Assembly: GCF_009834565.1 (NCBI RefSeq)
Contig: NZ_CP019428.1
Span: forward strand, 2,666,001-2,730,000
Direction of reading: 5' to 3'
From: Pseudomonas sp. R76
GTDB lineage: Bacteria; Pseudomonadota; Gammaproteobacteria; Pseudomonadales; Pseudomonadaceae
DNA length: 64,000 nucleotides
Numbering within the stretch: the first letter of the stretch is position 1; every line of letters starts with the position of its first letter. Both the position numbers and the translations under genes were made by a program. This document shows, in pieces, positions 1-7,393 of this stretch. The notes beneath the pieces were generated by a model that was not told the origin of the DNA, did not search any database, and saw only the letters and a program-made list of their open reading frames with translations.

Positions 1-267
1 GCGCGTGAATTTGATAAAGGCGAAGTTTTTATATTTAAGGGCTTTGTTTTCGCTGCTCCATCCCGCAAAGATCTCACCCGTGGACTGCTTGGCGACCTCA
101 TACGTCGGCACTCCATGATTGGGGGTAAAACTTACGTTTGCATGGCGCGCAACCTCGGCGTTGCTCATGTTCTCCAAGCCGCCGGTGTCAAAAGGGTTGC
201 GGCCGTTAAACAGTAAGTCTTTGAAGCCCGAACCGAAAAAGGAGGCCGGGGGGGTGTCTACTCGCAT
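1..267 (-). CDS. Unrecognised protein, N-terminal part (runs off the left edge)
   Basis: An open frame on the minus strand begins with ATG at 267 and stays open for 89 codons to the window edge. An AAAGG ribosome-binding site sits upstream of the ATG, and an in-frame stop at 301-303 limits any longer start. The protein begins MRVDTPPASFFGSGFKDLLF and continues with a hydrophilic, Asn-, Phe- and Lys-rich stretch. It has no signal peptide or membrane segment, and I recognise no family. Its base composition looks more AT-rich than the core genes to the right, and it is followed by 700 bp of repeats, so an accessory origin is plausible. Being an effector or toxin is only a guess. Confidence 0.6.
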   Translation of the reverse strand, partial: MRVDTPPASFFGSGFKDLLFNGRNPFDTGGLENMSNAEVARHANVSFTPNHGVPTYEVAKQSTGEIFAGWSSENKALKYKNFAFIKFTR

Positions 268-468
268 GTGGAATACCTTTTTTTCGAAAAGATGCGGCAG
301 TCACAGGACTGCTCAACACCTGGGCTTTTCGTACACAGATGAAAGTCGATATCTGTGTGGTTTCACACACGTTGCGAGTTCCAATTCAGCCCCTCGCAAC
401 GGGCTTATGCGCTGCGCACGACTGTCGCGAAGAGGGGCGTGAACGTGGGCTGAACAGAGGCCCAAACT

Positions 469-496
469 GTGGGAGCGAGCTTGCCCGCGAAAGCGG
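469..496 (+). repeat. Single REP sequence
   Basis: One copy of the Pseudomonas REP motif (GTGGGAGCGAGCTTGCCCGC) without an inverted partner nearby. It lies between the partial gene at the left edge and the first 123-bp palindromic element. The rest of 268-970 holds the repeats listed separately and no gene that I can support. Confidence 0.7.
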
Positions 497-514
497 TGAA
501 TCAGCCACCACATC

Positions 515-637
515 GATCGTTCCCACGCTCTGCGTGGGAATGCATCCGCAGACGCTCCGCGTCACGCTTGCGCTGAGGTCAACGGCGGGACGCGGAGCGT
601 CCCTGGCGGCATTCCCACGCAGAGCGTGGGAACGATC
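515..637. repeat. 123-bp palindromic element, copy 1
   Basis: An element whose ends are inverted repeats: it opens with GATCGTTCCCACGCTCTGCG and closes with the complement, GCAGAGCGTGGGAACGATC. An inner inverted pair is built on GACGCTCCGCGTC / GACGCGGAGCGTC. A second copy of the same length lies at 816-938 with only a few differences, and a diverged copy lies at 43305-43417. No open frame of note is inside. It looks like a REP-type non-autonomous palindromic element different from the GTGGGAGC family. Confidence 0.8.
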
Positions 638-712
638 ATCATAGGCGGCCCAGGTTGGTACTGCATGAGGGCGATTGACTACCGCGCTGTCAGGGTGAGC
701 GCAGATCTAAAT

Positions 713-800
713 GTGGGAGCTGGCTTGCCTGCGATGGCGGTGGCTAAGTTGGCAGAGGTGCTGGCTGACACACCGCCATCGCAGGCAAGCCAGCTCCCAC
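713..800. repeat. REPIN (inverted REP pair)
   Basis: Two REP sequences in inverted orientation (GTGGGAGCTGGCTTGCCTGC and its complement) flank a short variable loop, giving an 88-bp element. This is the REPIN arrangement known from P. fluorescens genomes, mobilised in trans by RAYT transposases. No RAYT gene is in this window. Confidence 0.85.
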
Positions 801-815
801 AGTAGATGTGTATTC

Positions 816-938
816 GATCGTTCCCACGCTCTGCGTGGGAATGCATCCGCTGACGCTCCGCGTCACGCTTGCGCTGAGGTCAACGGCAGGACGCGGAGCG
901 TCCCTGGCGGCATTCCCACGCAGAGCGTGGGAACGATC
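816..938. repeat. 123-bp palindromic element, copy 2
   Basis: Same length and orientation as the element at 515-637, with only a few single-base changes (for example CGCTGAC for CGCAGAC and GGCAGGA for GGCGGGA). The two copies bracket the REPIN at 713-800. The right end is followed by an extra GACGATCAGG. Confidence 0.8.
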
Positions 939-970
939 AGGACGATCAGGCTGACAGGTTCGTGTTCGGC

Positions 971-2116
971 TTAAGCGCGAATCGAGTCGAGCATGCGCAG
1001 CAACATCGCCTCACAGCCCGCCAGCTGCTCCACACTCACAAATTCATCCGGCTTATGCCCCTGATCCATACTCCCAGGCCCGCACACCACGGTGGGAATC
1101 CCCACCGCATCAAACAACCCACCCTCGGTGCCAAACGCCACGGTGCCAAATTCCCGGGAACCGCTGAACGCCGCAATCAGTTCGGCAGCCTGGCTGCGCT
1201 CATCGGTGACCAACCCCGGATACGCCGACAACTCGGTAAACCGAATCGCACTCTGCGCACTCACGGCCTGCATGCGCGGCAGCACCTGTTGCTGTGCGTA
1301 GGCTTGCAGTTCTGAAGCCACCTCGGCTGGGTCCTGCGACGGCAACGCGCGAATCTCGAAATCAAACCGGCAATCCGCCGGCACGATGTTCAGCGCCTTG
1401 CCTCCCGAAATCACCCCGGTCTGCACGGTGCTGAACGGCGGGTCAAAGCGTGGGTCTTGCTTCTCGCGCAGGCGCTGGCCAATCCGGCCCAGTTCACCGA
1501 TCAACTCGGCCGCGTGTTCGATGGCATTCACGCCATAGGGCGCATACGCCGAATGGCAGGCCTCGCCATGCACATCACAACGCATCGCCAACTTGCCCTT
1601 ATGGCCAAGCACCGGCTTCAGCTCAGTCGGCTCGCCGATGATGCACAACATGGGTTTCACCGGCCGCTGCTCCAGCACCGCCAACAAAGAGCGCACGCCC
1701 AGGCAACCGACTTCTTCGTCGTAGGACAGGGCGATATGCACCGGCACGCGCAAGGTGGCCTTGACCAGCGCCGGCACCAGCGCCAGCACACAGGCGATGT
1801 AACCCTTCATATCCGCCGTGCCACGTCCAAACAGCTTGCCGTCGCGCTCGGTCAACGCAAAAGGCGGCACTGTCCATGGCTGGCCGTCCACCGGCACCAC
1901 ATCGGTGTGCCCCGACAGCACAATGCCCGGCAGTTCCACCGGGCCGATGCTGGCAAACAGGTTGGCCTTGCTGCGTTCTTCGTTGTAGACCAGCTCACTG
2001 GCCACGCCGAACCCGGCGAGGTAATCGCGCACGCATTCAATCAACTGCAGGTTGGACTCGCGGCTGGTGGTATCAAACCCCACCAGCGTCTGCAGCAACT
2101 CGCGGCTGCTGCTCAT
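971..2116 (-). CDS. argE: ArgE-type acetylornithine deacetylase (M20 metallopeptidase family)
   Basis: 381 residues, full length for the ArgE/DapE group of M20 zinc hydrolases, which remove an acyl group from N-acylated amino acids in the cytoplasm. Visible metal-site motifs are SGHTD (His70, Asp72), the RGTADMKG segment (Asp102), DEEVG (Glu134/Glu135), GEPT (Glu162) and GHKPDEF near the C-terminus. It is the last gene of an operon with DUF1028, Rid and flavin monooxygenase genes, and it overlaps the DUF1028 stop region by 4 bp. That context suggests deacylation of a catabolic intermediate rather than arginine synthesis. The family call is firm; the substrate is not. Confidence 0.85.
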   Translation of the reverse strand: MSSSRELLQTLVGFDTTSRESNLQLIECVRDYLAGFGVASELVYNEERSKANLFASIGPVELPGIVLSGHTDVVPVDGQPWTVPPFALTERDGKLFGRGTADMKGYIACVLALVPALVKATLRVPVHIALSYDEEVGCLGVRSLLAVLEQRPVKPMLCIIGEPTELKPVLGHKGKLAMRCDVHGEACHSAYAPYGVNAIEHAAELIGELGRIGQRLREKQDPRFDPPFSTVQTGVISGGKALNIVPADCRFDFEIRALPSQDPAEVASELQAYAQQQVLPRMQAVSAQSAIRFTELSAYPGLVTDERSQAAELIAAFSGSREFGTVAFGTEGGLFDAVGIPTVVCGPGSMDQGHKPDEFVSVEQLAGCEAMLLRMLDSIRA

Positions 2117-2790
2117 CGCTCGTCTCCGGCCACGCCGTAGCCGGGGGAGCGGTCGGGGGCGAGGGCGCGGTCGATGTAGTCCTGCACTTGCGGGCGGTAG
2201 GCGTCCCAGAGCTTTTGCAGTTCGGCGATGGGCTGCTCATTGGCCCAATCCACGCGCAGGTTGATGATCGGCCAGGTCAGTTCGCCCACCACCACCAAGG
2301 CGGCGGAATGCACCGGGCCGGCTTCTCCACCGGCGGCGATGGCGGCGTGCATGGCCGCCAGTAGCCGATCCGCCAGTTGGCCTTCGGCGTGTTCGAAGGC
2401 CTTGACCATCGCCTCGATCACCGCGCGGTCGGCGATCATATTGCCCGCCGCCACACACTGTTCACCCGACACCGCGTTGTGGGTGCCAAGGGTTTCGCTG
2501 CCGCTGAAATGCACGCTGCGGCCCAGGTGATCAATCGCCGTGAGTTGCCGGTATTGGCTGTAGCCGTTGCGCGTCAGGGCTTGGTCGACGGCGGCGGCGG
2601 GTTCAAGGCCTTGTTCGAGCAGGTCGAGCACGTCCGGGCCCAGGGCGGGCAGCGTGATGTTCTGGGTCGAGACCGCGCCCACACCGGGGCGCAGCCACGG
2701 GCAGCGCGCGCCCACGGCGATGCTCGATGAGCTGATGGCGATGCCCAGCTGGCCGGTGTCTGCGCAACGCGCGACGATTGAAAAGGTCAT
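2113..2790 (-). CDS. DUF1028 family protein (Ntn-hydrolase-like)
   Basis: 225 residues. The N-terminus MTFSIVARCADTGQLGIAIS and the SSIAVGARCPW and STQNITLP segments are typical of DUF1028 proteins, which resemble Ntn-hydrolases and usually sit beside peptidases, amidases or Rid proteins. No signal peptide is present. It is third in transcription order after the monooxygenase and Rid genes and overlaps argE by 4 bp (ATGA), which implies translational coupling. A role in cleaving an amide in the same pathway is inferred from context; no catalytic activity is established for the family. Confidence 0.85.
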   Translation of the reverse strand: MTFSIVARCADTGQLGIAISSSSIAVGARCPWLRPGVGAVSTQNITLPALGPDVLDLLEQGLEPAAAVDQALTRNGYSQYRQLTAIDHLGRSVHFSGSETLGTHNAVSGEQCVAAGNMIADRAVIEAMVKAFEHAEGQLADRLLAAMHAAIAAGGEAGPVHSAALVVVGELTWPIINLRVDWANEQPIAELQKLWDAYRPQVQDYIDRALAPDRSPGYGVAGDER

Positions 2791-2800
2791 GTGCGGCTCC

Positions 2801-3211
2801 TTATTCGGGGATGACGGCGATCACGTCAATTTCCATCAACCACTGTGGCTGGCCCAGGGCCGACACCACAAGCCCGGTGGAGATCGGGAACACGCCTTTG
2901 AGCCACTTGCCGACTTCCTGGTACACCGGCTCGCGGTAGCGCGGGTCGATCAGGTAAGTGGTGGTTTTGACGATGTGGCTCAGGTCCGAACCTGCCTCTT
3001 CCAGCAGTTGCTTGACGTTTTTCATCGCCTGCTCGGCCTGGGCACGCGGGTCGCCGAGGCCGATCAGGTTGCCGTCGAAATCAGTCCCCACCTGGCCGCG
3101 CACATACACGGTATTGCCGGCACGCACGGCCTGGCACAGGTCGTTGTCCAGGCTTTGGTTGGGGTAGGTTTCCTTGGTGTTGAACATGCGGATGCGAGTG
3201 TGAGTAGGCAT
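2801..3211 (-). CDS. Rid (YjgF/YER057c/UK114) family protein lacking the catalytic Arg
   Basis: 136 residues from the ATG at 3211, chosen because GGAG lies 7 bases upstream; an in-frame TTG one codon earlier is less likely. The Rid fold is recognisable from AVRAGNTVYVRGQVG, the NVKQLLEEAG helix and the C-terminal strand MEIDVIAVIPE. Canonical RidA enzymes hydrolyse reactive imines or enamines using an Arg in the FPAR(S) segment. Here the aligned segment reads FPIST, so the Arg position is Ser111 and a classical deaminase role is doubtful. It lies 24 bp downstream of the monooxygenase and 10 bp before the DUF1028 gene. Confidence 0.85.
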   Translation of the reverse strand: MPTHTRIRMFNTKETYPNQSLDNDLCQAVRAGNTVYVRGQVGTDFDGNLIGLGDPRAQAEQAMKNVKQLLEEAGSDLSHIVKTTTYLIDPRYREPVYQEVGKWLKGVFPISTGLVVSALGQPQWLMEIDVIAVIPE

Positions 3212-3234
3212 CAAAAAACTCCAGAAAATAGGGA

Positions 3235-4524
3235 TCAGGCGCTGACGGGCGATTTATGAACAAGCGGCGCCGCTTCGCGGTATTCGAGGTACTGGCGCTG
3301 GATGGCGATGTGGTCGGCGACGTATTTGGCGTCGTGCCACACCCCCCAGATAAACGACGAGCCACGGCGCGACTGCCACGGCAAACCGAGGAAGTAGATA
3401 CCCGACTCAGGGGCCACGCCGCGCTGGTGTTGCGGCTTGCCGTTCGCGTCGAAGGCATCGACTTTCAGCCAGCTGTAATCCACGGCAAAACCGGTGGCCC
3501 AGATGATCGAGGTGATACCGGCCTTGGCCAGGTCCAGCTCAAGGATCGGGTGTTTGATGCACTCGGCATCGGGGAATACGCGGCGGGCTTCGGGCTCCAC
3601 CGGCAGGTCGAGGCCGTTGCGCTCGATGTAGGCGTCGGCGGCGTCCAGCAGGGCCAGGTAGTTTTCGTCACCGCGTGCCAGGTTTTCCACCAGGTTCGCC
3701 TGGAAGGTGGCGGTGCTGCCGTTGAAGGCTTGGGTCAAACCGACCAGGGTCATGCCTTGCTGGGCCAGCTCGCGAAAATCAATGGTCTTGCCGCCGTGGG
3801 CGCCGCTGACTGCGATGGTCACGTGCTCACGGCCGGGTTTCATCGCGGCCTGGTCCCACTCGCCCAACACGCCCAGCCACCAGCAGAAGTCGCGGTTGCG
3901 ATAGGCGCGGGGCGGGCGGTCGTGGGCGCCGACTGAGAGGTACACCTGGCGCCCGGAGCGCTGCAGTTCATCGGCGATTTGCACGCCGGAAGAACCGGCG
4001 CCCACCACCAGCACGGCACCGGCGGGCAGCTGCGCGGGGTTGCGGTAGTCGGCGGAATGGATTTGATGCAGCGCGGTGTCTTTCGGCGCAATCGCCGGAA
4101 TCACTGGTTTCTGGAATGGCCCGGTGGCGGCGACGACGCGGTTGGCTTCGATCACGCCTTCGCTGGTGTGCACGGTAAAGCCTGGGCGGCCGACGTTGCG
4201 CACCACTGAGGTTACGTCCACGCCGGTGCGAATCGGCGCATTGAATTTGCGTGCATAGGCTTCGAAATAATCCGCCACGCGCTCTTTCGGCGCGAAGCCA
4301 TCGGCGGCGACATCATCGAATTCCAGGCCCGGAAAGCGGTCGTGCCAGGCGGGGCCGTTGGCTACCAGCGAATCCCAGCGGCCGGTGCGCCAGCGCTCGG
4401 CGATGCGGCTGCGTTCCAGCACCAGGTGCGGCACGCCTTGCTTGCTCAGGTGCTCGCTCATGGCCACGCCAGCCTGGCCGGCGCCGACTACCAGCGTGTC
4501 TATTGTTGTTATTGCTTGGGTCAT
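3235..4524 (-). CDS. Flavin-containing monooxygenase-type NAD(P)/FAD oxidoreductase
   Basis: 429 residues from ATG 4524, which has AAGGA 7 bases upstream; a longer in-frame start at 4566 adds 14 residues without a good site. Two dinucleotide-binding motifs are visible: GAGQAG (residues 14-19, FAD) and GAGSSG (175-180, NADPH), the arrangement of group B flavin monooxygenases such as FMO, YUCCA and CzcO-like proteins. It heads the operon FMO-Rid-DUF1028-ArgE. The expected reaction is oxygenation of an N- or C-containing side chain or ring; the substrate is unknown. The promoter region carries a perfect AT-rich inverted repeat. Confidence 0.85.
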   Translation of the reverse strand: MTQAITTIDTLVVGAGQAGVAMSEHLSKQGVPHLVLERSRIAERWRTGRWDSLVANGPAWHDRFPGLEFDDVAADGFAPKERVADYFEAYARKFNAPIRTGVDVTSVVRNVGRPGFTVHTSEGVIEANRVVAATGPFQKPVIPAIAPKDTALHQIHSADYRNPAQLPAGAVLVVGAGSSGVQIADELQRSGRQVYLSVGAHDRPPRAYRNRDFCWWLGVLGEWDQAAMKPGREHVTIAVSGAHGGKTIDFRELAQQGMTLVGLTQAFNGSTATFQANLVENLARGDENYLALLDAADAYIERNGLDLPVEPEARRVFPDAECIKHPILELDLAKAGITSIIWATGFAVDYSWLKVDAFDANGKPQHQRGVAPESGIYFLGLPWQSRRGSSFIWGVWHDAKYVADHIAIQRQYLEYREAAPLVHKSPVSA

Positions 4525-4594
4525 GTGTCTGTCCTTGCGTAATGCAGTTGGATTCAGCGTGGGCATGACTTCAAGGCTAGGGGGAGGGCGGTTT

Positions 4595-4612
4595 TTAATA
4601 AAATATTATTAA
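4595..4612 (-). promoter_or_regulatory. Perfect 18-bp inverted repeat upstream of the monooxygenase operon
   Basis: TTAATA-AAATAT-TATTAA, a perfect 6+6 inverted repeat with a 6-bp spacer, lies 71-88 bp upstream of the monooxygenase ATG. It contains a T-N11-A pattern as bound by LysR-type regulators, and the AT-richness contrasts with the flanks. No regulator gene is adjacent, so its role as operator is inference. Confidence 0.35.
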
Positions 4613-4672
4613 GCTGGGAACAGAGCATAAATATCGGATGCAGAGCGGTGTGCGTAACGCCACAGATCAACT

Positions 4673-4759
4673 GTGGGAGCGGGCTTGCCCGCGATTGCAA
4701 TCTGCCGGGCGATAGCGTCATATCTGACCCGACGCCATCGCGGGCAAGCCCGCTCCCAC
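4673..4759. repeat. REPIN
   Basis: Inverted REP pair (GTGGGAGCGGGCTTGCCCGC and its complement), 87 bp. It lies between the monooxygenase promoter and the truncated GNAT gene, next to a deletion scar at about 4936-4942. Confidence 0.85.
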
Positions 4760-4771
4760 AAGGTTTCTGCC

Positions 4772-4942
4772 ATGCCCGCGCTTCGCGTAATGACCCCAGC
4801 CGACTACGACGCCGTCCTCGCCCTGATGCAAAACACCCCCTGCATTTCCCTGCGCGATGCCGACTCCCGCGAGGCCACCGAACGCTACCTGGTGCGCAAC
4901 CCTGAGATGAGTTTTGTCGCTGAAGCTGACGGCCGGGTGTAG
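4772..4942 (+). pseudogene. GNAT acetyltransferase fragment (5' end only)
   Basis: ATG 4772 opens a frame beginning MPALRVMTPADYDAVLALMQ, the usual N-terminus of a GNAT acetyltransferase, and continues to EMSFVAEADGRV, the strand where such proteins proceed to VG(C). It then meets a TAG at 4940-4942. Only about 56 of the expected roughly 150 residues remain, and the acetyl-CoA binding motif is gone. The following bases belong to the 3' truncated argininosuccinate lyase-like gene on the other strand, so a deletion has joined two convergent genes. Confidence 0.75.
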
Positions 4943-5508
4943 GCGGGCACCAGGGTGTCGACGTTCTTGTCGGCGATGTTCAGCAAGCGCAGGCGCGTGG
5001 CATTCAGCGCCTCGCTGTAGGCCAACACCTGGCTGCGCAGGGCAGCCAGGCGGTAAGTGGCGAGCATGTCCTGGCGGCTGCGGCCGGAGTGAATCAATGA
5101 GGCTTCAGGGCCGATCTTGTCGGTCATGATTTTTTCCAGCTGCAGCACATCGCTGGGGCGCGTGCCGCCGGGCTGGTCGGCCTGGGCGATGGCGTAACGC
5201 ACGCCACCGGCGATCTTCTGGCCCATGGCCGGCGCGACGATGCCTTCTTCGGTGAGCATCACGATCGAGGCTTTGTTGATGCGGTTCAGCCAGGCGAACT
5301 GGGTTTGGGTCGGGTCGCCCTTGGCCTTGTGCTCGGTTTGTGAGCTATCCGGCGTGGCGCCGACCTTGGCCGCCTGGGCCGCGCATTGTTCGGTGGTGGT
5401 GCAGGGCAGCTCGCCGGTGTTGGCCGCATAGGCGCCGAAGCTGTTGAGCAGGGCGAAGGCCACGGCCAGGTGAAGCAGGCTTTTGAGGGCGCGGGGAGAT
5501 GTGTTCAC
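4885..5508 (-). pseudogene. Exported argininosuccinate lyase-like protein, 3' truncated
   Basis: The frame starts at 5508 with a clear signal peptide (hydrophobic segment ending FGAYAA) and about 190 residues resembling the fumarase/aspartase superfamily, including IHSGRSRQDMLATYRL and ending at LVPAYT. In argininosuccinate lyases the sequence continues with the catalytic regions after VPAYTH. Here it runs into antisense GNAT sequence and stops at 4885 after about 17 unrelated residues. The C-terminal half with the active-site serine loop is missing, so it should be inactive as a lyase. A periplasmic lyase-like protein is itself unusual. Confidence 0.75.
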
Positions 5509-5691
5509 AGGGATACCCGATTATTTTTGGAATTATGAGCCGCCGCACGCTGTGAAGCGCGCGCGTCAAAATCAGGCTATCGGGTCTGTTTGCAGATTGA
5601 AAATATAGAGTAAGTGTTGATGGGAGAGGTTTTGGATATGGAGGTTGTGGCAAGCCCGCTCGCCACAACGAGCCCGTTCACAGGGAGTGCT

Positions 5692-6159
5692 TTAGTGCAT
5701 CTTGCTATGGTCCATACCATCCAGCCCACGGGCCGGCGCTTTGACTTCAATCGACTGTTTCTCGCCCTTGGCGTTTTCCACCGTCAGGGTCAGCGGCACT
5801 TGGTCGCCTTCCTTGATCTGCCCGGTCAGGCCCATCAGCATCACGTGGTAACCGTTCGGGTCGAGCTTCACCGCTTTACCGGCCGGCAGCGCAACCGAGT
5901 CCACCGGGCCCATGCGCATGACGTCGTCCTTCATGCTCATTTCATGGATCTGCACGTCCTTGGCCACCGGCGACGCCACGCTGAGCAGTTTGCTGTCAGT
6001 GTCGGCAGTGACAGTCATGAAGGCGCCGCTGGACGGCTGGCCCGGCACCGAGGCGCGAACCCACGCGTCAGTTACCAGCACCTGGGCGCTGGCGTGTGCT
6101 GCAAGGCCCAGCAGGGACAAGCCGATGAGGGTGCGCTTGAGGTGTTGAACGGCAGTCAT
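5692..6159 (-). CDS. Periplasmic copper chaperone PCu(A)C
   Basis: 155 residues from ATG 6159, which has GGAGG 8 bases upstream. A signal peptide (cleavage after HASA) is followed by the PCu(A)C fold with copper ligands in IHEMSM, a downstream Met in VMRM and the HVMLM segment, matching the H-M-Xn-M-Xn-H-X-M pattern; DHSKMH at the C-terminus adds more ligands. The family delivers Cu(I) to the CuA or CuB site of haem-copper oxidases. The start codon overlaps the stop of the SCO gene (TAATG), so the two are translated together. Confidence 0.92.
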   Translation of the reverse strand: MTAVQHLKRTLIGLSLLGLAAHASAQVLVTDAWVRASVPGQPSSGAFMTVTADTDSKLLSVASPVAKDVQIHEMSMKDDVMRMGPVDSVALPAGKAVKLDPNGYHVMLMGLTGQIKEGDQVPLTLTVENAKGEKQSIEVKAPARGLDGMDHSKMH

Positions 6160-6767
6160 TAGCAGACCTCCATGACGGTGAGCAGGTCTTCTGCGCACTC
6201 TTTAGCGGTAAGGGAAGCCGACAGGCCCAGGCGCAGGTTGCCACGGGTGTCGAAGACGAAACTGGTCGAGGTGTGCGACAGGGTATAGGTGTCACCGGCA
6301 GGGATCTTTTCATAAAAGATCCCGAACTCCTTGGCCGCCACGGCGATTTCTTCCGGGGTGCCGTACAACGCCTCGAAGCTGGGGTCGAAAGCCTTCACGT
6401 ACCTGTCGAGCAGTTCCGGGGTGTCGCGCTCGGGGTCGAGGGTGATGAACACCACTTGCATGATCTCGCCGTCGCGGCCCATCAGCTTCTTGGCCTGGGC
6501 GGCGCGCGCCAGGGTGGTGGGGCACACGGCCGGGCATTGGGTGAAACCGAAGAACACCACCGGCATCAGGCCACGGAACGAGCTCAAGGTGACGGTTTCG
6601 CCGTCGGTGTTCTTGAGCTTGAAGGTGCGGCCCATGATCTTGTCACTGAGGTCCTTGCCGTACTTGAAGTTCAGCTTGGGGCTGTAGTCACAGCCGCCCA
6701 GCAGGCTGCCCAGGCCCAACAGGCCCATACCGGTCAGCACTTTGCGGCGGGTGAATAACGTACTCAT
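6159..6767 (-). CDS. SCO1/SenC family copper-binding lipoprotein
   Basis: 202 residues from ATG 6767, with AGGA upstream; a longer in-frame start at 6848 has no support. An N-terminal twin-Arg/hydrophobic leader ends in the lipobox LGGC (Cys26). The thioredoxin-like domain carries CPAVC (Cys78 and Cys82) and a distal His165 (LSHTSTSF), the three Cu ligands of SCO proteins. It probably metallates or reduces the CuA site of cytochrome oxidase together with the coupled PCu(A)C gene downstream. Confidence 0.92.
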   Translation of the reverse strand: MSTLFTRRKVLTGMGLLGLGSLLGGCDYSPKLNFKYGKDLSDKIMGRTFKLKNTDGETVTLSSFRGLMPVVFFGFTQCPAVCPTTLARAAQAKKLMGRDGEIMQVVFITLDPERDTPELLDRYVKAFDPSFEALYGTPEEIAVAAKEFGIFYEKIPAGDTYTLSHTSTSFVFDTRGNLRLGLSASLTAKECAEDLLTVMEVC

Positions 6768-6947
6768 CAACTGTGCATCCTGTGAAACGCCTGCCGTGCG
6801 CTGGATCAACATTTCAGGCTTTGAAAAGGAGTAATGATGCGGGTGCACAGTCTACCAACCCAGGCCAGCCCACGTAATCTGCGACGTTCTGCCACAGGCG
6901 CGCGCGGTGCTTCATCCCTTTGGGGCTTCGGTGGTAGAGTAGCCGCC

Positions 6948-7331
6948 ATGAAATTGAGCCACCCCGACCGTTCGCTGATCGCCTGGGCCCTGTACTTTTG
7001 CGTGCTGATGAACCTGTTCGCCTGCGGTTTGGGCCATGGGCAAATGGTGGGCCAGCAGCTCAATGGCATCGGTGGCGCGTTCTGTTCGGTGGACGGTAGC
7101 CAGGCGCCACTTTCCGACAAAGGGTTGGGAAACCCCTCTTCCGGCAACATCTCGAACTACTTTGCCTGCCCGGTGTGTGCCGCCTTGACTGTGGCCATCG
7201 TGTTCCTCATCGGCCTGGCCTGGCTGTTGGGCCTCGGGCAAACCCCACGCCCGGCCCATGAGCGCCGCAACAAAGCCCCGCCGCGTTACTCCTGGCCCTC
7301 GGCCAACCCCCGCGCTTCCCCCGCATTCTGA
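6948..7331 (+). CDS. DUF2946 family membrane protein
   Basis: 127 residues, ATG 6948. There is an N-terminal membrane segment (about 8-28) and a second one (about 75-95) preceded by FACPVC, followed by a basic, Pro-rich tail. DUF2946 proteins in Pseudomonas are found with copper genes (PCu(A)C, SCO, TonB copper receptor). Here it is divergent from the SCO-PCu(A)C operon. A Cys/His-based copper function is inferred from this context; no function is established. Confidence 0.75.
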   Translation: MKLSHPDRSLIAWALYFCVLMNLFACGLGHGQMVGQQLNGIGGAFCSVDGSQAPLSDKGLGNPSSGNISNYFACPVCAALTVAIVFLIGLAWLLGLGQTPRPAHERRNKAPPRYSWPSANPRASPAF

Positions 7332-7393
7332 CGTGTGCCTTGGGCCTCCTGTGAACAGGAGGCGTTCTATCGTCACGACTGTGAGTGCGTTTC

